Positions 37,332 through 46,342 of a stretch of 64,000 nucleotides of DNA are shown here, piece after piece. A program made the translations under genes and the position numbers. Numbering within the stretch: the first letter of the stretch is position 1; every line of letters begins with the position of its first letter. This stretch comes from Haloferula sp. BvORR071 (GTDB taxonomy: Bacteria; Verrucomicrobiota; Verrucomicrobiia; Verrucomicrobiales; Akkermansiaceae): positions 1 through 64,000 of the forward strand of contig NZ_BATP01000060.1 in assembly GCF_000739615.1 (NCBI RefSeq), written 5' to 3'. Under the pieces are notes generated by a model. It was not told the DNA's origin and made no database searches. It worked only from the letters and a program-made list of their open reading frames with translations.

Positions 37332-38201
37332 ATGGCCCAGCCCCTCGAGCCAGGACCTGTTTTCCGAGTCCTTCACCGCACCGTATTCGAATACGACGCG
37401 CCGGTGCGGGAGAGTAAGAATACGCTTCATTTGGAGCCTCGGACTTTTCCGTTCCAGAGGACCATCTCGGCACCGGTAAGAGTGCTGCCGGCCACGAGAG
37501 TCCGGCGCTTCCGGGATCTTTTCGACAATTTCACCCACTATTTCGAGTTGCCGGGAGATCACCGCCGGCTGGAGATCGAAAGCCGGATCAAGATTCAAAA
37601 CCTGCCGCTGGTACTGCCGGAGCATGACCAGAAGGCAATGCTGCACGAGTACCGGGGTGGTGACATCTCGGAGCGAACCTGGGTGTATTTGCAGGATAGC
37701 CCTTTTGTGTCGCGGAATCCGCAGGTGTGGCGGCAAGCGATCGACATCACCAGTGGCATCGGACCGGTGTTCGAGCAGGCGGTGGCGATCATGCACTGGG
37801 TCCATGGGAATTTCCGCTACGAGACAGGCTCGACCAGCGTGAGCACGAAGATCGAGGAAGCCTTTGCGCTGCGGCGCGGGGTTTGCCAGGACTTCACGCA
37901 CGTGATGCTGGGATTGTGTCGTTCTGTAGGGATTCCGGCGCGGTACGCCTCAGGCTACCTTTACAATGGTCCGCTCGATCATCTTGTGGGGGCTCAGGCC
38001 TCGCATGCTTGGGCGGAGGTCTTCTTTCCGGCAGTCGGTTGGATTGGCTTCGATCCGACCAACCAGACCTTGGCGGATGAGCGTTATATCAAGATCGCGG
38101 TGGGCCGGGACTACGACGACGTCGCTCCGATCAAAGGCACCTACCTCGGAAGCGGGCACTGCAAGATGAGTGTGCTGGTGGAGGTGGAGAAGGTGGAGTA
38201 A
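37332..38201 (+). CDS. Transglutaminase-like cysteine peptidase/transferase
   Basis: 289 residues from the ATG at 37332 (GTG at 37275 is an alternative). An N-terminal beta domain (~10-95, FRVLHRTVFEYDAPV) is followed by the papain-like transglutaminase core with Cys185 (RRGVCQDFTHVMLGL), His225 (SHAWAEVFFP) and Asp241 (GFDPTNQ) intact. Cytoplasmic: no signal peptide. Third gene of the ATP-grasp/alpha-E operon, where it is thought to hydrolyse or transfer peptide amides. Convergent with the fucosidase gene, 19 bp away. Confidence 0.93.
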   Translation: MAQPLEPGPVFRVLHRTVFEYDAPVRESKNTLHLEPRTFPFQRTISAPVRVLPATRVRRFRDLFDNFTHYFELPGDHRRLEIESRIKIQNLPLVLPEHDQKAMLHEYRGGDISERTWVYLQDSPFVSRNPQVWRQAIDITSGIGPVFEQAVAIMHWVHGNFRYETGSTSVSTKIEEAFALRRGVCQDFTHVMLGLCRSVGIPARYASGYLYNGPLDHLVGAQASHAWAEVFFPAVGWIGFDPTNQTLADERYIKIAVGRDYDDVAPIKGTYLGSGHCKMSVLVEVEKVE

Positions 38202-38220
38202 TCCGTGATTGGGAAAGAAC

Positions 38221-40080
38221 TCAATCCACCGGAATCAGCTTCACCGAGCGCAGGTTCATGAGGCCGATGCCCTTGATATTGAGGGGACGGACGTGCAGGG
38301 AAAGAAGACCGGGCTGGGAGATGGTGATGGTGCCGACTTTGGTCTCACGGAAGTCACGCCAGTGAGCCGTCGGGAGGACCCGGTAGTGCAAGGTCTGATC
38401 CAAGAGGCGGATCTCGACCTCGCCTCCCGACTCTTGGCCAACCGCCGCGTCGAGGATGACGTCGAAGCGGCCCGGGAGCTTTTCCTCGGCGCCATTCGTG
38501 CGGCGGATGGTGTAAGGGTAGCGCATCACGAAGGGGAACCAGACGCTCTCACCGGTATCCGACCAGAAGCCGATGTGGCTTTCCTCGTGACGCATGGGAT
38601 TGGTGGCGGTGACGGAGGGAGCGAGCAGCGCTTGCGTGGCCAGGAGCGTGACCGAACGGTCAGGGGCTTGGCGCGGGTAAGGCGAGGAATCGAAGACCGC
38701 CGGTCCATTCAATCGCACGGCAACGACCGGCAGTGGATCCGATGGATCCGGGGGCGTGGCGGGCAGGCGGATGGCGGGCGGGCCGCCTTGCGACTGCTCC
38801 ACATCGACAAAGCCGCTGCCTAACAGCGTCGCGGAACTACAATCCGTTTCCAAACCCTCAAGCGAAAGGAGGCCGCCCTCCGGCCATTCGCGGAGATGGC
38901 AAAACAAGGTGGGATCCCGCTCGTCCGCGGAGACGGTGATCCAGCCCTTGAAGGGCGGATAGGGCAGGGGCGAGCCGCTGGTGCCGTAGATGGATTCACC
39001 GTGGGTGCTCAGCCACTTGCCGACCTCGCGCAGGGTGCGGGCGGAGGGATCGGGAATGCGGCCATGGGCATCGGGCCCGACGTTCAGGAGAAGATTGCCG
39101 CCCTTGCTGGCGACCTCAGCGAGCAGTCGGATAATGTCGGCGGGACCCTTCCAAGCGTCGTCGTGATAGCTGAAGCCGAAGCTCTCATTGAGCGTGTGGC
39201 TGGCTTCGAAGAGGCGGCCATTGTAGCCGGCCGGCGGGACATACTTCTCCGGCGTGAGAAAGTCGCCATTGGGATTTTCCAAGCCGCTCCAGAAGCGGTT
39301 GTTGATGATGACGCCCGGCTGGTGGCTGCGCCAGATATCGAGGATCGAGCGCGTGCCCCAGCGGGGGCCCTCGTTCCCGGCGGATGAGTAATCCACCCAA
39401 AGGATGCCGAGCGGGCCATAGCTCGAGGCGAGCTCGGTGAGGTGCTGGTGAAGGTAGCGCTGGTAGCGCACCTTGTCTGGATACTGCCAGTCAACGAGCG
39501 AGTAGAAGGCGCCGGGGATCAAGCCCTCGCGGCGGAAGCTATCGGCGAACTCGCGGAAGAGATCGCGGCCCGCGGGAGAGATGTTGGTGGTGCCAGTGAC
39601 CGGATTGTGGACCGAGTATTCCGCCTTGCTGTTGAATAGCGTGTAGCCTTCGTGGTGCTTGGCGGTGAAGACGGCGTATTTCATGCCGGCTTCCTTCGCC
39701 AGCTTGGCCCACTCGGTGGTGCAGCCGGGCTCGGGCTTGAAGAGTGGCTTGAGGGTATTGCCGTAGTCTGGTTCACCGACGGAAGCCCAAGTGCGGATGT
39801 GCTCCGCTTGCTGTTGCTCGTAGCGGGTTCCCTTGGCGGGATCGGGTGGCCAGTAGCCGCCTGCGGCGGAGTAGAGGCCGAGATGGATGAACATGCCGAA
39901 GCGGGCCTCGCGGAACCACTTCACGCGCTGGTCGTGGTCGGCTTTCCAGTCCTCGCTGCCGGCAAAGGCGGACATCTCCTGATCGGCGGGGCCGGGCGCA
40001 GATTCATCGGCCGCGGGTGCGGGCATATTTGCGGCCAGCAGTGCAAGGCAGATCCAGTATCGGCTCGAAGAGCGGCTCAT
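38221..40080 (-). CDS. Alpha-L-fucosidase (GH29) with C-terminal accessory domain
   Basis: 619 residues with a signal peptide (ICLALLAANMPAPA), so exported. The GH29 barrel shows WFREARFGMFIHLGLYS, FTAKHHEGYTLF, and the nucleophile Asp230 in GILWVDYSSAG. The C-terminal ~120 residues (HIGFWSDTGESVWFPF ... NLRSVKLIPVD) make a beta-sandwich of the kind found as a glycan- or DUF5077-like accessory domain; a related one ends the P460 cytochrome at 57.7-58.6 kb. Removes terminal fucose from glycans, pointing to use of fucosylated polysaccharide. Cuts convergent to the transglutaminase operon. Confidence 0.93.
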   Translation of the reverse strand: MSRSSSRYWICLALLAANMPAPAADESAPGPADQEMSAFAGSEDWKADHDQRVKWFREARFGMFIHLGLYSAAGGYWPPDPAKGTRYEQQQAEHIRTWASVGEPDYGNTLKPLFKPEPGCTTEWAKLAKEAGMKYAVFTAKHHEGYTLFNSKAEYSVHNPVTGTTNISPAGRDLFREFADSFRREGLIPGAFYSLVDWQYPDKVRYQRYLHQHLTELASSYGPLGILWVDYSSAGNEGPRWGTRSILDIWRSHQPGVIINNRFWSGLENPNGDFLTPEKYVPPAGYNGRLFEASHTLNESFGFSYHDDAWKGPADIIRLLAEVASKGGNLLLNVGPDAHGRIPDPSARTLREVGKWLSTHGESIYGTSGSPLPYPPFKGWITVSADERDPTLFCHLREWPEGGLLSLEGLETDCSSATLLGSGFVDVEQSQGGPPAIRLPATPPDPSDPLPVVAVRLNGPAVFDSSPYPRQAPDRSVTLLATQALLAPSVTATNPMRHEESHIGFWSDTGESVWFPFVMRYPYTIRRTNGAEEKLPGRFDVILDAAVGQESGGEVEIRLLDQTLHYRVLPTAHWRDFRETKVGTITISQPGLLSLHVRPLNIKGIGLMNLRSVKLIPVD

Positions 40081-40115
40081 CGCCGGAATGGTAGCGGAAT
40101 TGCGGGGCGGAACGC

Positions 40116-40159
40116 AAAAAAAGTTCCGGCACCGCCGCCCACGCTGGCGGTGCCGGACT
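40116..40159 (-). terminator. Rho-independent terminator of the LamG/beta-strand-repeat gene
   Basis: Read on the minus strand: AGTCCGGCACCGCC, a 9-nt loop, GGCGGTGCCGGAAC (stem 40123-40136 with 40146-40159, one bulged base), then TTTTTTTG (40116-40122). It lies 17 bp past the stop of the 40176-43106 gene. Confidence 0.92.
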
Positions 40160-40175
40160 GTCTTTCAACGGGTGA

Positions 40176-43106
40176 TCAGGGATTCACTCGCAAGCGGGCG
40201 AAGAACTTCTGGGTGCCGGCGGGCAGGGGAATGGTGACGGTCACGCGGTCGATGCCCGCGGCGATCGCATTGTCCTCCTGGAGGATGGTTACCCCGCCCA
40301 CGCCGTTTTGAGCGGTGGTCCAGCCGGTGAGGGAGCTGCCATACTCGACGAAGGGATTGAGGCTTGCCGACTCGTCCGTGCGGCGGAAGACGAAGACGAG
40401 GTTCGTCGCGGTCTTGGTGATGGTGGGCAGCAGGGCGCTCGACTCGGAGCCGGGGCCGCTGGGATCACTGCCGATGACGAATTCGATGGCATTGCTGATG
40501 CCGTCGTTATCCGGGTCGGCATTGGCACCGGCTGCGGTGATGCCATTTGAGGTTTCCCAGAGCTGGTAGGGTGAGCCGACTGGGCCGGTGCTTACGGTCA
40601 GGCTGCCGGTGCCGGTGAAGCGTCCGCTGGCGTGGCCCGAGTTGTAGACTCCGGCTGGCTGCTGCACATCATTGATGAAGAGCGCGGAGACGGTATCCGT
40701 GCCGGCGAAGTTCAGGTTCAGGGTGCCAGCCGTGGCCACATTTACCGTGGAGCTGTCGGCCAAGCCGCTGGCCGTGAGAGACAGGGTGCCGCTGGAGACC
40801 GTGGTATTGCCGGTGTAGGCGGGAGCAAGGCCAAGGGTGACGGTGCCACTGTCGCCTTTCACCAGGGCTCCGGTTCCGGAGACCGCGCCATTCAGCGTGA
40901 GGGTCGAACCTCCTTGGGCGCTGATCGTGTTGCTGGCCGCGGTGAGCTGGACGGTGGAAGCGACGGTGGCGTTGCCGTCGCCGTCAGTCCAGGTGGTGTT
41001 GATCGCGCCGCCGTTGAGGACGATCGGCTTGGAACAGGTGATCGGATTGCTGAAGCTGCCGAAACCGAGGGTGCCCGCAAGCATCGTGATCGTGCCGGCG
41101 TTGGTGTTGTCCACATTCGCACCGTATTCAACCGAGAGCAGTCCGCCTTGGACCTCGATGTCTTTTACCGAGACGGCGGCTTGGACCAGGCTGATTTGGT
41201 TGTTGCCGATCTTGGTCAGCTTGAAGTTGCCGGCGACATAGGCACCGTCACCGCGGACGTCCCAGCGCCCGGTGCCGCCGATGGTGGAGTCGCTGCCGAG
41301 CGTGAGCTTCTTCACGCCGTTGAGTTGGCCCGCCACGCTGGTGTTGATGATGACGCCTTCGCCATTCACACCGGTGCCGTTGACGGTGATTGGCTCGCCG
41401 CCGAAGCCGCCGCTGTAGCAATCGAGCGAGGCACCCGCAGCGACTGTGGTTGCGCCGGTGTCGGAGCCGAGGCAAGAGGAATTGCCGGAAGCAATCATGC
41501 CGGCGGTCACGGTGGTGCTGCCATTGTAGCTGCTGCCGCCGGTCATAAGTGCGCGGCCATCGCCGAGCTTCTGGACGCTGCCTTCGCCGGAGATGTTGTT
41601 GGAGACCGTGACGTTGCCGCTGCGGTTGATGACCAAGTTGCCGTTCAAGCTCAGGCCGCCGCTGCCGAGCGAGCCGGTGCTGCCGCCATCGCCGATGCGG
41701 AGCGTGCCGCCATCGACGGTGATGAAGCCGCTCTGGGTGTTGTCGTTGGTCAAGGTCAGCATGCCAGCACCGATCTTTTCCAAAGTCCCGGATCCGCCGA
41801 TGCCAGCGCCGCTGAAGGTGTAGTCTTCATCCGCGGTGATGGACACCGCCGATGGGGTGATCGTGCCAGCCAAGGTCACCGTGTTGGTGACCGCATTGTC
41901 GTCGAAGCGGACCGTGTCGCCTGAATAGAACTTGGTCGGCGTGCTGCCGCCGCTGAAGACCCAGTTTGCGTTAGCTTCCACGTTCCAAGTGCCGCTGCCA
42001 TTGCCCTTCCAGGTGATGTCGCCGGCTTGTGAGCCGGTGATTTCCAGGTCGACCGAGGAGTTTGCGACGTTGTTGATCAGCGAACCGGCAATGCGACCGG
42101 GCAGAGGCGCGAGTTGGAGACCCGCGAAGCCGAGGCCGCCGATCGTGCCAGTGTAGTCGATCAGCGTGTAGGTGCCCGTGGGGATCTCGCCTTCCTGGGC
42201 GATGTTGATGATATGCTTGGGCGCAGTACCAGCCACCACGGTGAGGCCGCCGTCTTGATTCACGATCACCGAGTCTTGGATCGCACCACCGAGGCGGAAG
42301 GTAGAAGCTTGGTCCGTGGAGAGATTCGCGATGCGGAAATTGGCGCCGGTGCCGACATTGACGAAGGAGTTGGGGATAATTCCGCCCTGCAATGCGGCGA
42401 GGATGTTGGCAGTGGTTTCCCCCGGGGTGAAGGTCACGACGCGCGCTTCATCCAGTTGCCCGTCGAAGTAGGAGCCGCCGCCGGGCGAGACCGACATGTG
42501 CGGGGACGCGTGCGCTACCGAACCATTGTAGGTGCCGTGCGCCACGCCATCAATGTAGAAGGTGCTGACGCCACCGGTACGGATGATGGCGAGGTGCACC
42601 CAGACATTCGGCGTGAAGGAACCGGTGACACCTCCTGGCGGCGCGATCCAGTTGATGTTGTGGGCGCTGGCGCTCCAGCCGTTGTTCTCCAGCGAGATCT
42701 TGTGGGAGCCACCGACGTTGCCGAGTGTGAAGATGTCCGCTTGGTTGGCACTGGCATTTGCGGAGGCCCGAGCGAAGATACCGAAGGCGAAGTTCTCCGT
42801 GGGCAGCGTGCTGTACATGTTGCCCGAGTACCATCCATCGTTGATGCTGGTGTTCGAGGTATCCAAGTAGGCGGTGGAGCCAGTGGCATTCGGGTGGAAG
42901 TCGGTGGAGCCGACCGTGGCGGAGCCGCCGTTGATGTCGTCGGAGAAATTACGGTTATTGCCGGTGGCGTCCTGCGGTTTGTTGCTGGAGCCGAGGCTGC
43001 CGGCTTCGCCGAGATGATATTCGGCATAGGGGATGACTGCGGCGCGGGAGGCGGTAGCCAGCAGACAGGCGATGATGGAGGAGGAAAGAATGCGAGTGGG
43101 TTTCAT
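40176..43106 (-). CDS. Surface protein with LamG domain and autotransporter-associated beta-strand repeats
   Basis: 976 residues with a signal peptide (IIACLLATASRAA). A LamG/concanavalin-like domain at ~40-245 (AYLDTSNTSINDGWYSGNMY, FYIDGVAHGTYNGS, GQLDEARVV) is followed by PATR-type repeats (GAGMLTLTNDNTQSGFITVDGG, GNTTVSSGTLSLTASG) to ~830. The end carries a calcium-type motif NADPDNDGISNAIEFV and a C-terminal module FFARLRVNP shared with other secreted proteins here. No outer-membrane barrel. Likely a secreted glycan-binding surface protein; the adjacent fucosidase fits polysaccharide use. Confidence 0.87.
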   Translation of the reverse strand: MKPTRILSSSIIACLLATASRAAVIPYAEYHLGEAGSLGSSNKPQDATGNNRNFSDDINGGSATVGSTDFHPNATGSTAYLDTSNTSINDGWYSGNMYSTLPTENFAFGIFARASANASANQADIFTLGNVGGSHKISLENNGWSASAHNINWIAPPGGVTGSFTPNVWVHLAIIRTGGVSTFYIDGVAHGTYNGSVAHASPHMSVSPGGGSYFDGQLDEARVVTFTPGETTANILAALQGGIIPNSFVNVGTGANFRIANLSTDQASTFRLGGAIQDSVIVNQDGGLTVVAGTAPKHIINIAQEGEIPTGTYTLIDYTGTIGGLGFAGLQLAPLPGRIAGSLINNVANSSVDLEITGSQAGDITWKGNGSGTWNVEANANWVFSGGSTPTKFYSGDTVRFDDNAVTNTVTLAGTITPSAVSITADEDYTFSGAGIGGSGTLEKIGAGMLTLTNDNTQSGFITVDGGTLRIGDGGSTGSLGSGGLSLNGNLVINRSGNVTVSNNISGEGSVQKLGDGRALMTGGSSYNGSTTVTAGMIASGNSSCLGSDTGATTVAAGASLDCYSGGFGGEPITVNGTGVNGEGVIINTSVAGQLNGVKKLTLGSDSTIGGTGRWDVRGDGAYVAGNFKLTKIGNNQISLVQAAVSVKDIEVQGGLLSVEYGANVDNTNAGTITMLAGTLGFGSFSNPITCSKPIVLNGGAINTTWTDGDGNATVASTVQLTAASNTISAQGGSTLTLNGAVSGTGALVKGDSGTVTLGLAPAYTGNTTVSSGTLSLTASGLADSSTVNVATAGTLNLNFAGTDTVSALFINDVQQPAGVYNSGHASGRFTGTGSLTVSTGPVGSPYQLWETSNGITAAGANADPDNDGISNAIEFVIGSDPSGPGSESSALLPTITKTATNLVFVFRRTDESASLNPFVEYGSSLTGWTTAQNGVGGVTILQEDNAIAAGIDRVTVTIPLPAGTQKFFARLRVNP

Positions 43107-43506
43107 GGGTTCGGTCTTGGGAAGGCGATCGGGTCCTTGGGCTTTTCTTTTCAGGAAATGCAGGTGGCGCCCCGGAATAGCCGGAGCGCCACCGCGACCT
43201 CCTGGAAATGGATCACACTTCCGCTTGAGGGGATGCAGAGGCCAGACCGCGAGGTGACGTGACGAAGCGATGCTTCGGTGAGAGGTCGGCGGTGCTGGCT
43301 GGGTTTGGCTGCATGACCTTGGGCGGATCAGTCAGTCCATGCGGGTTTTGGACTGATCGCATCCAAGACGATTGCAGCGGATTGCGGCAGTCGCATGCTT
43401 GGGTGACGCGTGGGGACAAGGCGCGTCCAGCCAGTGAAACGCGGTCTATAGGTGCCTCAAAAATAGGACCTATGGGACCTATAGGACTTATCGGTCCTAT
43501 TGGGGT
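43107..43506. other. 400-bp intergenic region
   Basis: Upstream of the LamG gene and downstream of the response-regulator gene, both on the minus strand. It must hold the LamG-gene promoter; I see no clear -35/-10 pair. A hairpin CAGTCCA-9 nt-TGGACTG lies at 43333-43355 and the 9-bp-unit repeat at its right end. No gene is supported; the frame at 43259-43519 reads the tandem repeat. Confidence 0.55.
43457..43501 (-). terminator. Repeat-built hairpin, probable terminator of the two-component operon
   Basis: AATAGGACC (43462-43470) and GGTCCTATT (43493-43501) are perfect 9-bp inverted repeats with CCTATAGG palindrome in the loop. On the minus strand the stem is followed by TTTTTG. The array of 9-bp units (ATAGGACCT-like, 43463-43507) abuts the response-regulator stop codon. 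Confidence 0.6.
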
Positions 43507-44142
43507 TCACCGCTTGTGACCCAAGTACTTCACCACGGCCTCGGTGCGAGTATGCACGTGCAGCTTCTCGTAGATCCGGCGCAAGTGGGTGCGCACGGTA
43601 TCCAGGCTGATGCCGAGGTCGCCGGCGATCTCCTTGTAGAGGGCTCCATTGGCTAACAGACCGAGGATTTCCTGCTCGCGCGGCGAGAGGCGCGCACCTT
43701 CCGGATCGGGAAGGGTTGGAGCTTGGAAGGAGTCCACCACCTTGCGCGCGATGCTCGGCGACATCGGTGATCCACCGCGCTGGATTTGCCGCACGGCTTC
43801 GCAAATTTCCTCGCCCGCGGCGCGCTTGAGGAGGTAGCCGGAGGCTCCCGCCTTCAGTGCGTCGAAGATCAGGTCGCTCTCCTCGTACATCGTCAGCACC
43901 AGGATCGGTAGCTCGCGGAAGCGGGGCTTGAGGGTGGCGATAAGCTCCACACCGGACATGCCTGGCAGGCGGATGTCCACGACCAGCACGTCGGGCAGGC
44001 GCGCGGGCAGGGCATTGAGCGCTTCCTCCGCCGAAGGATAGGTGGCGAGGACAGTCATGTCCGGTTGGCTGTCGAAGAGCGCTTGCAGTTCTTCCGCCAA
44101 GGGACGGTTGTCTTCGACGATGCTGATGGAGCAGGGTTTCAT
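43507..44142 (-). CDS. NarL/LuxR-type response regulator
   Basis: 211 residues from the ATG at 44140-44142. Receiver domain with acidic pair in IVEDNRPL, phosphoacceptor Asp56 (VVDIRLPG), Thr in VLTMYEE and Lys in LLKRAAG; LuxR-type helix-turn-helix at ~145-205 (LSPREQEILGLLANGALYKEIAGDLG). It overlaps the kinase stop by four bases, so coupled to it. A few more N-terminal residues would be added by the upstream ATG at 44157. Confidence 0.95.
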   Translation of the reverse strand: MKPCSISIVEDNRPLAEELQALFDSQPDMTVLATYPSAEEALNALPARLPDVLVVDIRLPGMSGVELIATLKPRFRELPILVLTMYEESDLIFDALKAGASGYLLKRAAGEEICEAVRQIQRGGSPMSPSIARKVVDSFQAPTLPDPEGARLSPREQEILGLLANGALYKEIAGDLGISLDTVRTHLRRIYEKLHVHTRTEAVVKYLGHKR

Positions 44143-46253
44143 GCGTGGGCGGTCCATGGGACCGAAAGGGTGACGCGGGTGCCGCCCGCGGGTGAACGGC
44201 CGATGACGCAGGTGCCACCGACCTCCGCGAGTCGGCCGCGCATGTTGTCGAGACCATCGCCATCGGTGGAGTTGCTGTCATTGGTGCGGGCGATGCCCTT
44301 CCCGTCATCGCTGACGTCGAGCTCAATGGCGTCGCCCTTCGACTGGAGCGAGATGGTGACGCGGCTGGCGCCCGCGTGCTTCACCACATTTTGCAGGGCT
44401 TCCTTCACTGCCATCAACAGGGGATGGCGGATGGCGAAGGGGAGCATCGCTTCGCGGCCGTCGGGTGGCGACTCAAAGTGGCAGGACAGCCCGGCATCGG
44501 CGAGATAGCCGGTGGCGTGATTGCAGAGGTAGTCGGAGAGGCTGCCCAAGGTGTCGTGCCGCGGATTGACCGCCCAGACGATCTGGTCGAGCGCATCGAC
44601 CGTGCCGCGGGCCTGGCCGGCGAGTTTTGTTAGAAGCGATGGATCGTGGCCCGGCGAGCGCTTGAGGCGATCGGCGAGTAGGGCCATGTGGGTTAGACGC
44701 GCGCCGATGTCATCGTGCATGTCGCGGGCGATGCGCAGGCGGTCCTGCTCGATCGCGCGGGCGGCCTGGGCGAGTTGCAGCTTGTGCTGCAGGCGGCGCA
44801 TCGAGAGCCACCAGGTCAGTCCGGCGGCGAGGACCAAGGCGCTGAGGGCGATGGCTCCGAGGCGAATCGGGCTGCGCCACCAGGCGGTGGGGACGATGAA
44901 GGTGTGGGCCTGGATCTGGCGGCTCCAGCGGCCGTCGGTGTGGCGGGCCTGGAATTCGATGGGGAAGGCTCCCGGCTTTTCGCAGGACACCTTCATCAAC
45001 TCGCCCGCGTTGCACTCCGTCCACGAGCGGTTCTCGTCATTCGCGCGCCGCCAACGGAAGACCATGAGCTCCGGTGCGGGATCGTCCTTGCCCGCGGAAA
45101 GTGTGAAGCCGAGGGCGCGGGTTTCAGGGGGCAGATCTTCCGGTTGGCCGAGTTCGCGATCGTCTGCACTTACAGTCGCGATCCGTGGGTGTAGTTCGGG
45201 ATAGACCTCCAGCTCGCCGACCTGTGGACGGCACATTGCGTCAGTGGGGTTGCAGATCCGCACGAAGCGGCCGGAGAAACTGGTGCCTGTGCCGTCTTCC
45301 GCCTGGACGACATCGCGTCCGCCTGGCGGGACATGAGAGCCGTCTTGGCGAAGGCGTGCGCGCCAGCGGATCTCGCCAGCTTGACCACTGCCGTCGTCGG
45401 CCAGCACCTGCACCTCGTAGTCGCCCAAGCGTTCCGGGGCAGTGCCATCGAGTCGGCTGCGCAGGACGATATAGTCAAGCGCGCGCGAGCTGCCGAGATC
45501 GACTTCGAAGTAGAAGTCGCGCGCCGGATGCCAGTCAGCGGGATGAGAGAAGGAGGCCGCGAAGCCATCGGTGAGGAAATGCGGGTAGAGTCCTTCATAG
45601 ACCGGACCGGAGGCACGCACCGGGCGACCGAGCGCAACATTCGACGAGCGCAGGGGATCGGGCTGGACTTGGAACTCGTTGATCACGCAGTTGCCATTGC
45701 GGCTGCGGCCAATGACTTTCTGACCGCTGACATGGCTGGCATCCACCGGGATGAAACGCAGGCGGAAGCCGGTGACCCCGGTGAGCGGATTCGGAGCGCG
45801 AACGGTTAGCACGGTTTGATCCAGACCCTCCGAGAGGTAGATCGAGTCGCCCTCGGCCCGTACCAGCCCGGGATTGCGGGGGAAGGAGTCGGTCATCACC
45901 AAGTTCGGCTTCACCGGCTTCCAATTGGTGTTGCGATCGAGCTTTTCGTCGGAGGTGACGGCCAACTCCATTTGGGCGGGATAGGCCCCGCGTTCCTTGG
46001 AGATGTGCCAGGTGGTGAACTGGAAGACCTGCGCGGAAATCGGCTTCTCCGTGGCGAAGACGATCACCTGCTCTTGGAACTGGGCTCGGTCCATGTCCAG
46101 GCCGTTGCCCGGGTTCACATCGCCATCCAGAAGCTCGAAGAGCGGATGGCCGAAATTCATCTGCGTCGATTCCACGACCCGCAGCGGCAGCAGCGGCGCC
46201 GCGCCGAGGCTGCCAGCCAGAAGCAGGCTGAAAATCGCCAGTCGTGAAAACAT
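44139..46253 (-). CDS. Sensor histidine kinase with discoidin-like extracytoplasmic domain
   Basis: 704 residues. After a signal sequence (IFSLLLAGSLGA), residues ~25-200 form a beta-domain, ~204-353 a discoidin (F5/8C)-like domain (GRPVRASGPVYEGLYPHFLTDG, FYFEVDLGSSRALDYIVLRSR), then a Y_Y_Y-like region to ~455, a transmembrane helix ~463-483 and a HisKA_3 domain with His513 (IARDMHDDIGARLTHMA). The HATPase shows QNVVKHAGAS and DDGKGI. The discoidin domain suggests sensing of a carbohydrate or cell-surface ligand, an inference. Its partner regulator overlaps by four bases. Confidence 0.93.
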   Translation of the reverse strand: MFSRLAIFSLLLAGSLGAAPLLPLRVVESTQMNFGHPLFELLDGDVNPGNGLDMDRAQFQEQVIVFATEKPISAQVFQFTTWHISKERGAYPAQMELAVTSDEKLDRNTNWKPVKPNLVMTDSFPRNPGLVRAEGDSIYLSEGLDQTVLTVRAPNPLTGVTGFRLRFIPVDASHVSGQKVIGRSRNGNCVINEFQVQPDPLRSSNVALGRPVRASGPVYEGLYPHFLTDGFAASFSHPADWHPARDFYFEVDLGSSRALDYIVLRSRLDGTAPERLGDYEVQVLADDGSGQAGEIRWRARLRQDGSHVPPGGRDVVQAEDGTGTSFSGRFVRICNPTDAMCRPQVGELEVYPELHPRIATVSADDRELGQPEDLPPETRALGFTLSAGKDDPAPELMVFRWRRANDENRSWTECNAGELMKVSCEKPGAFPIEFQARHTDGRWSRQIQAHTFIVPTAWWRSPIRLGAIALSALVLAAGLTWWLSMRRLQHKLQLAQAARAIEQDRLRIARDMHDDIGARLTHMALLADRLKRSPGHDPSLLTKLAGQARGTVDALDQIVWAVNPRHDTLGSLSDYLCNHATGYLADAGLSCHFESPPDGREAMLPFAIRHPLLMAVKEALQNVVKHAGASRVTISLQSKGDAIELDVSDDGKGIARTNDSNSTDGDGLDNMRGRLAEVGGTCVIGRSPAGGTRVTLSVPWTAHA

Positions 46254-46342
46254 CTCCTGTTCAAGCGGAGGGTTGCCGCCTGTCTCTCCAATCTGACAGG
46301 TGCGGGCGCTGGTTCAAGAGTCGCATGATGATGCGACGCGAT

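Noticed and set aside
40632-43262. Two long plus-strand frames (430 and 382 residues) antisense to the LamG protein
   Set aside because: Repeat-rich antisense reading; signal peptide, LamG and terminator support the minus gene.
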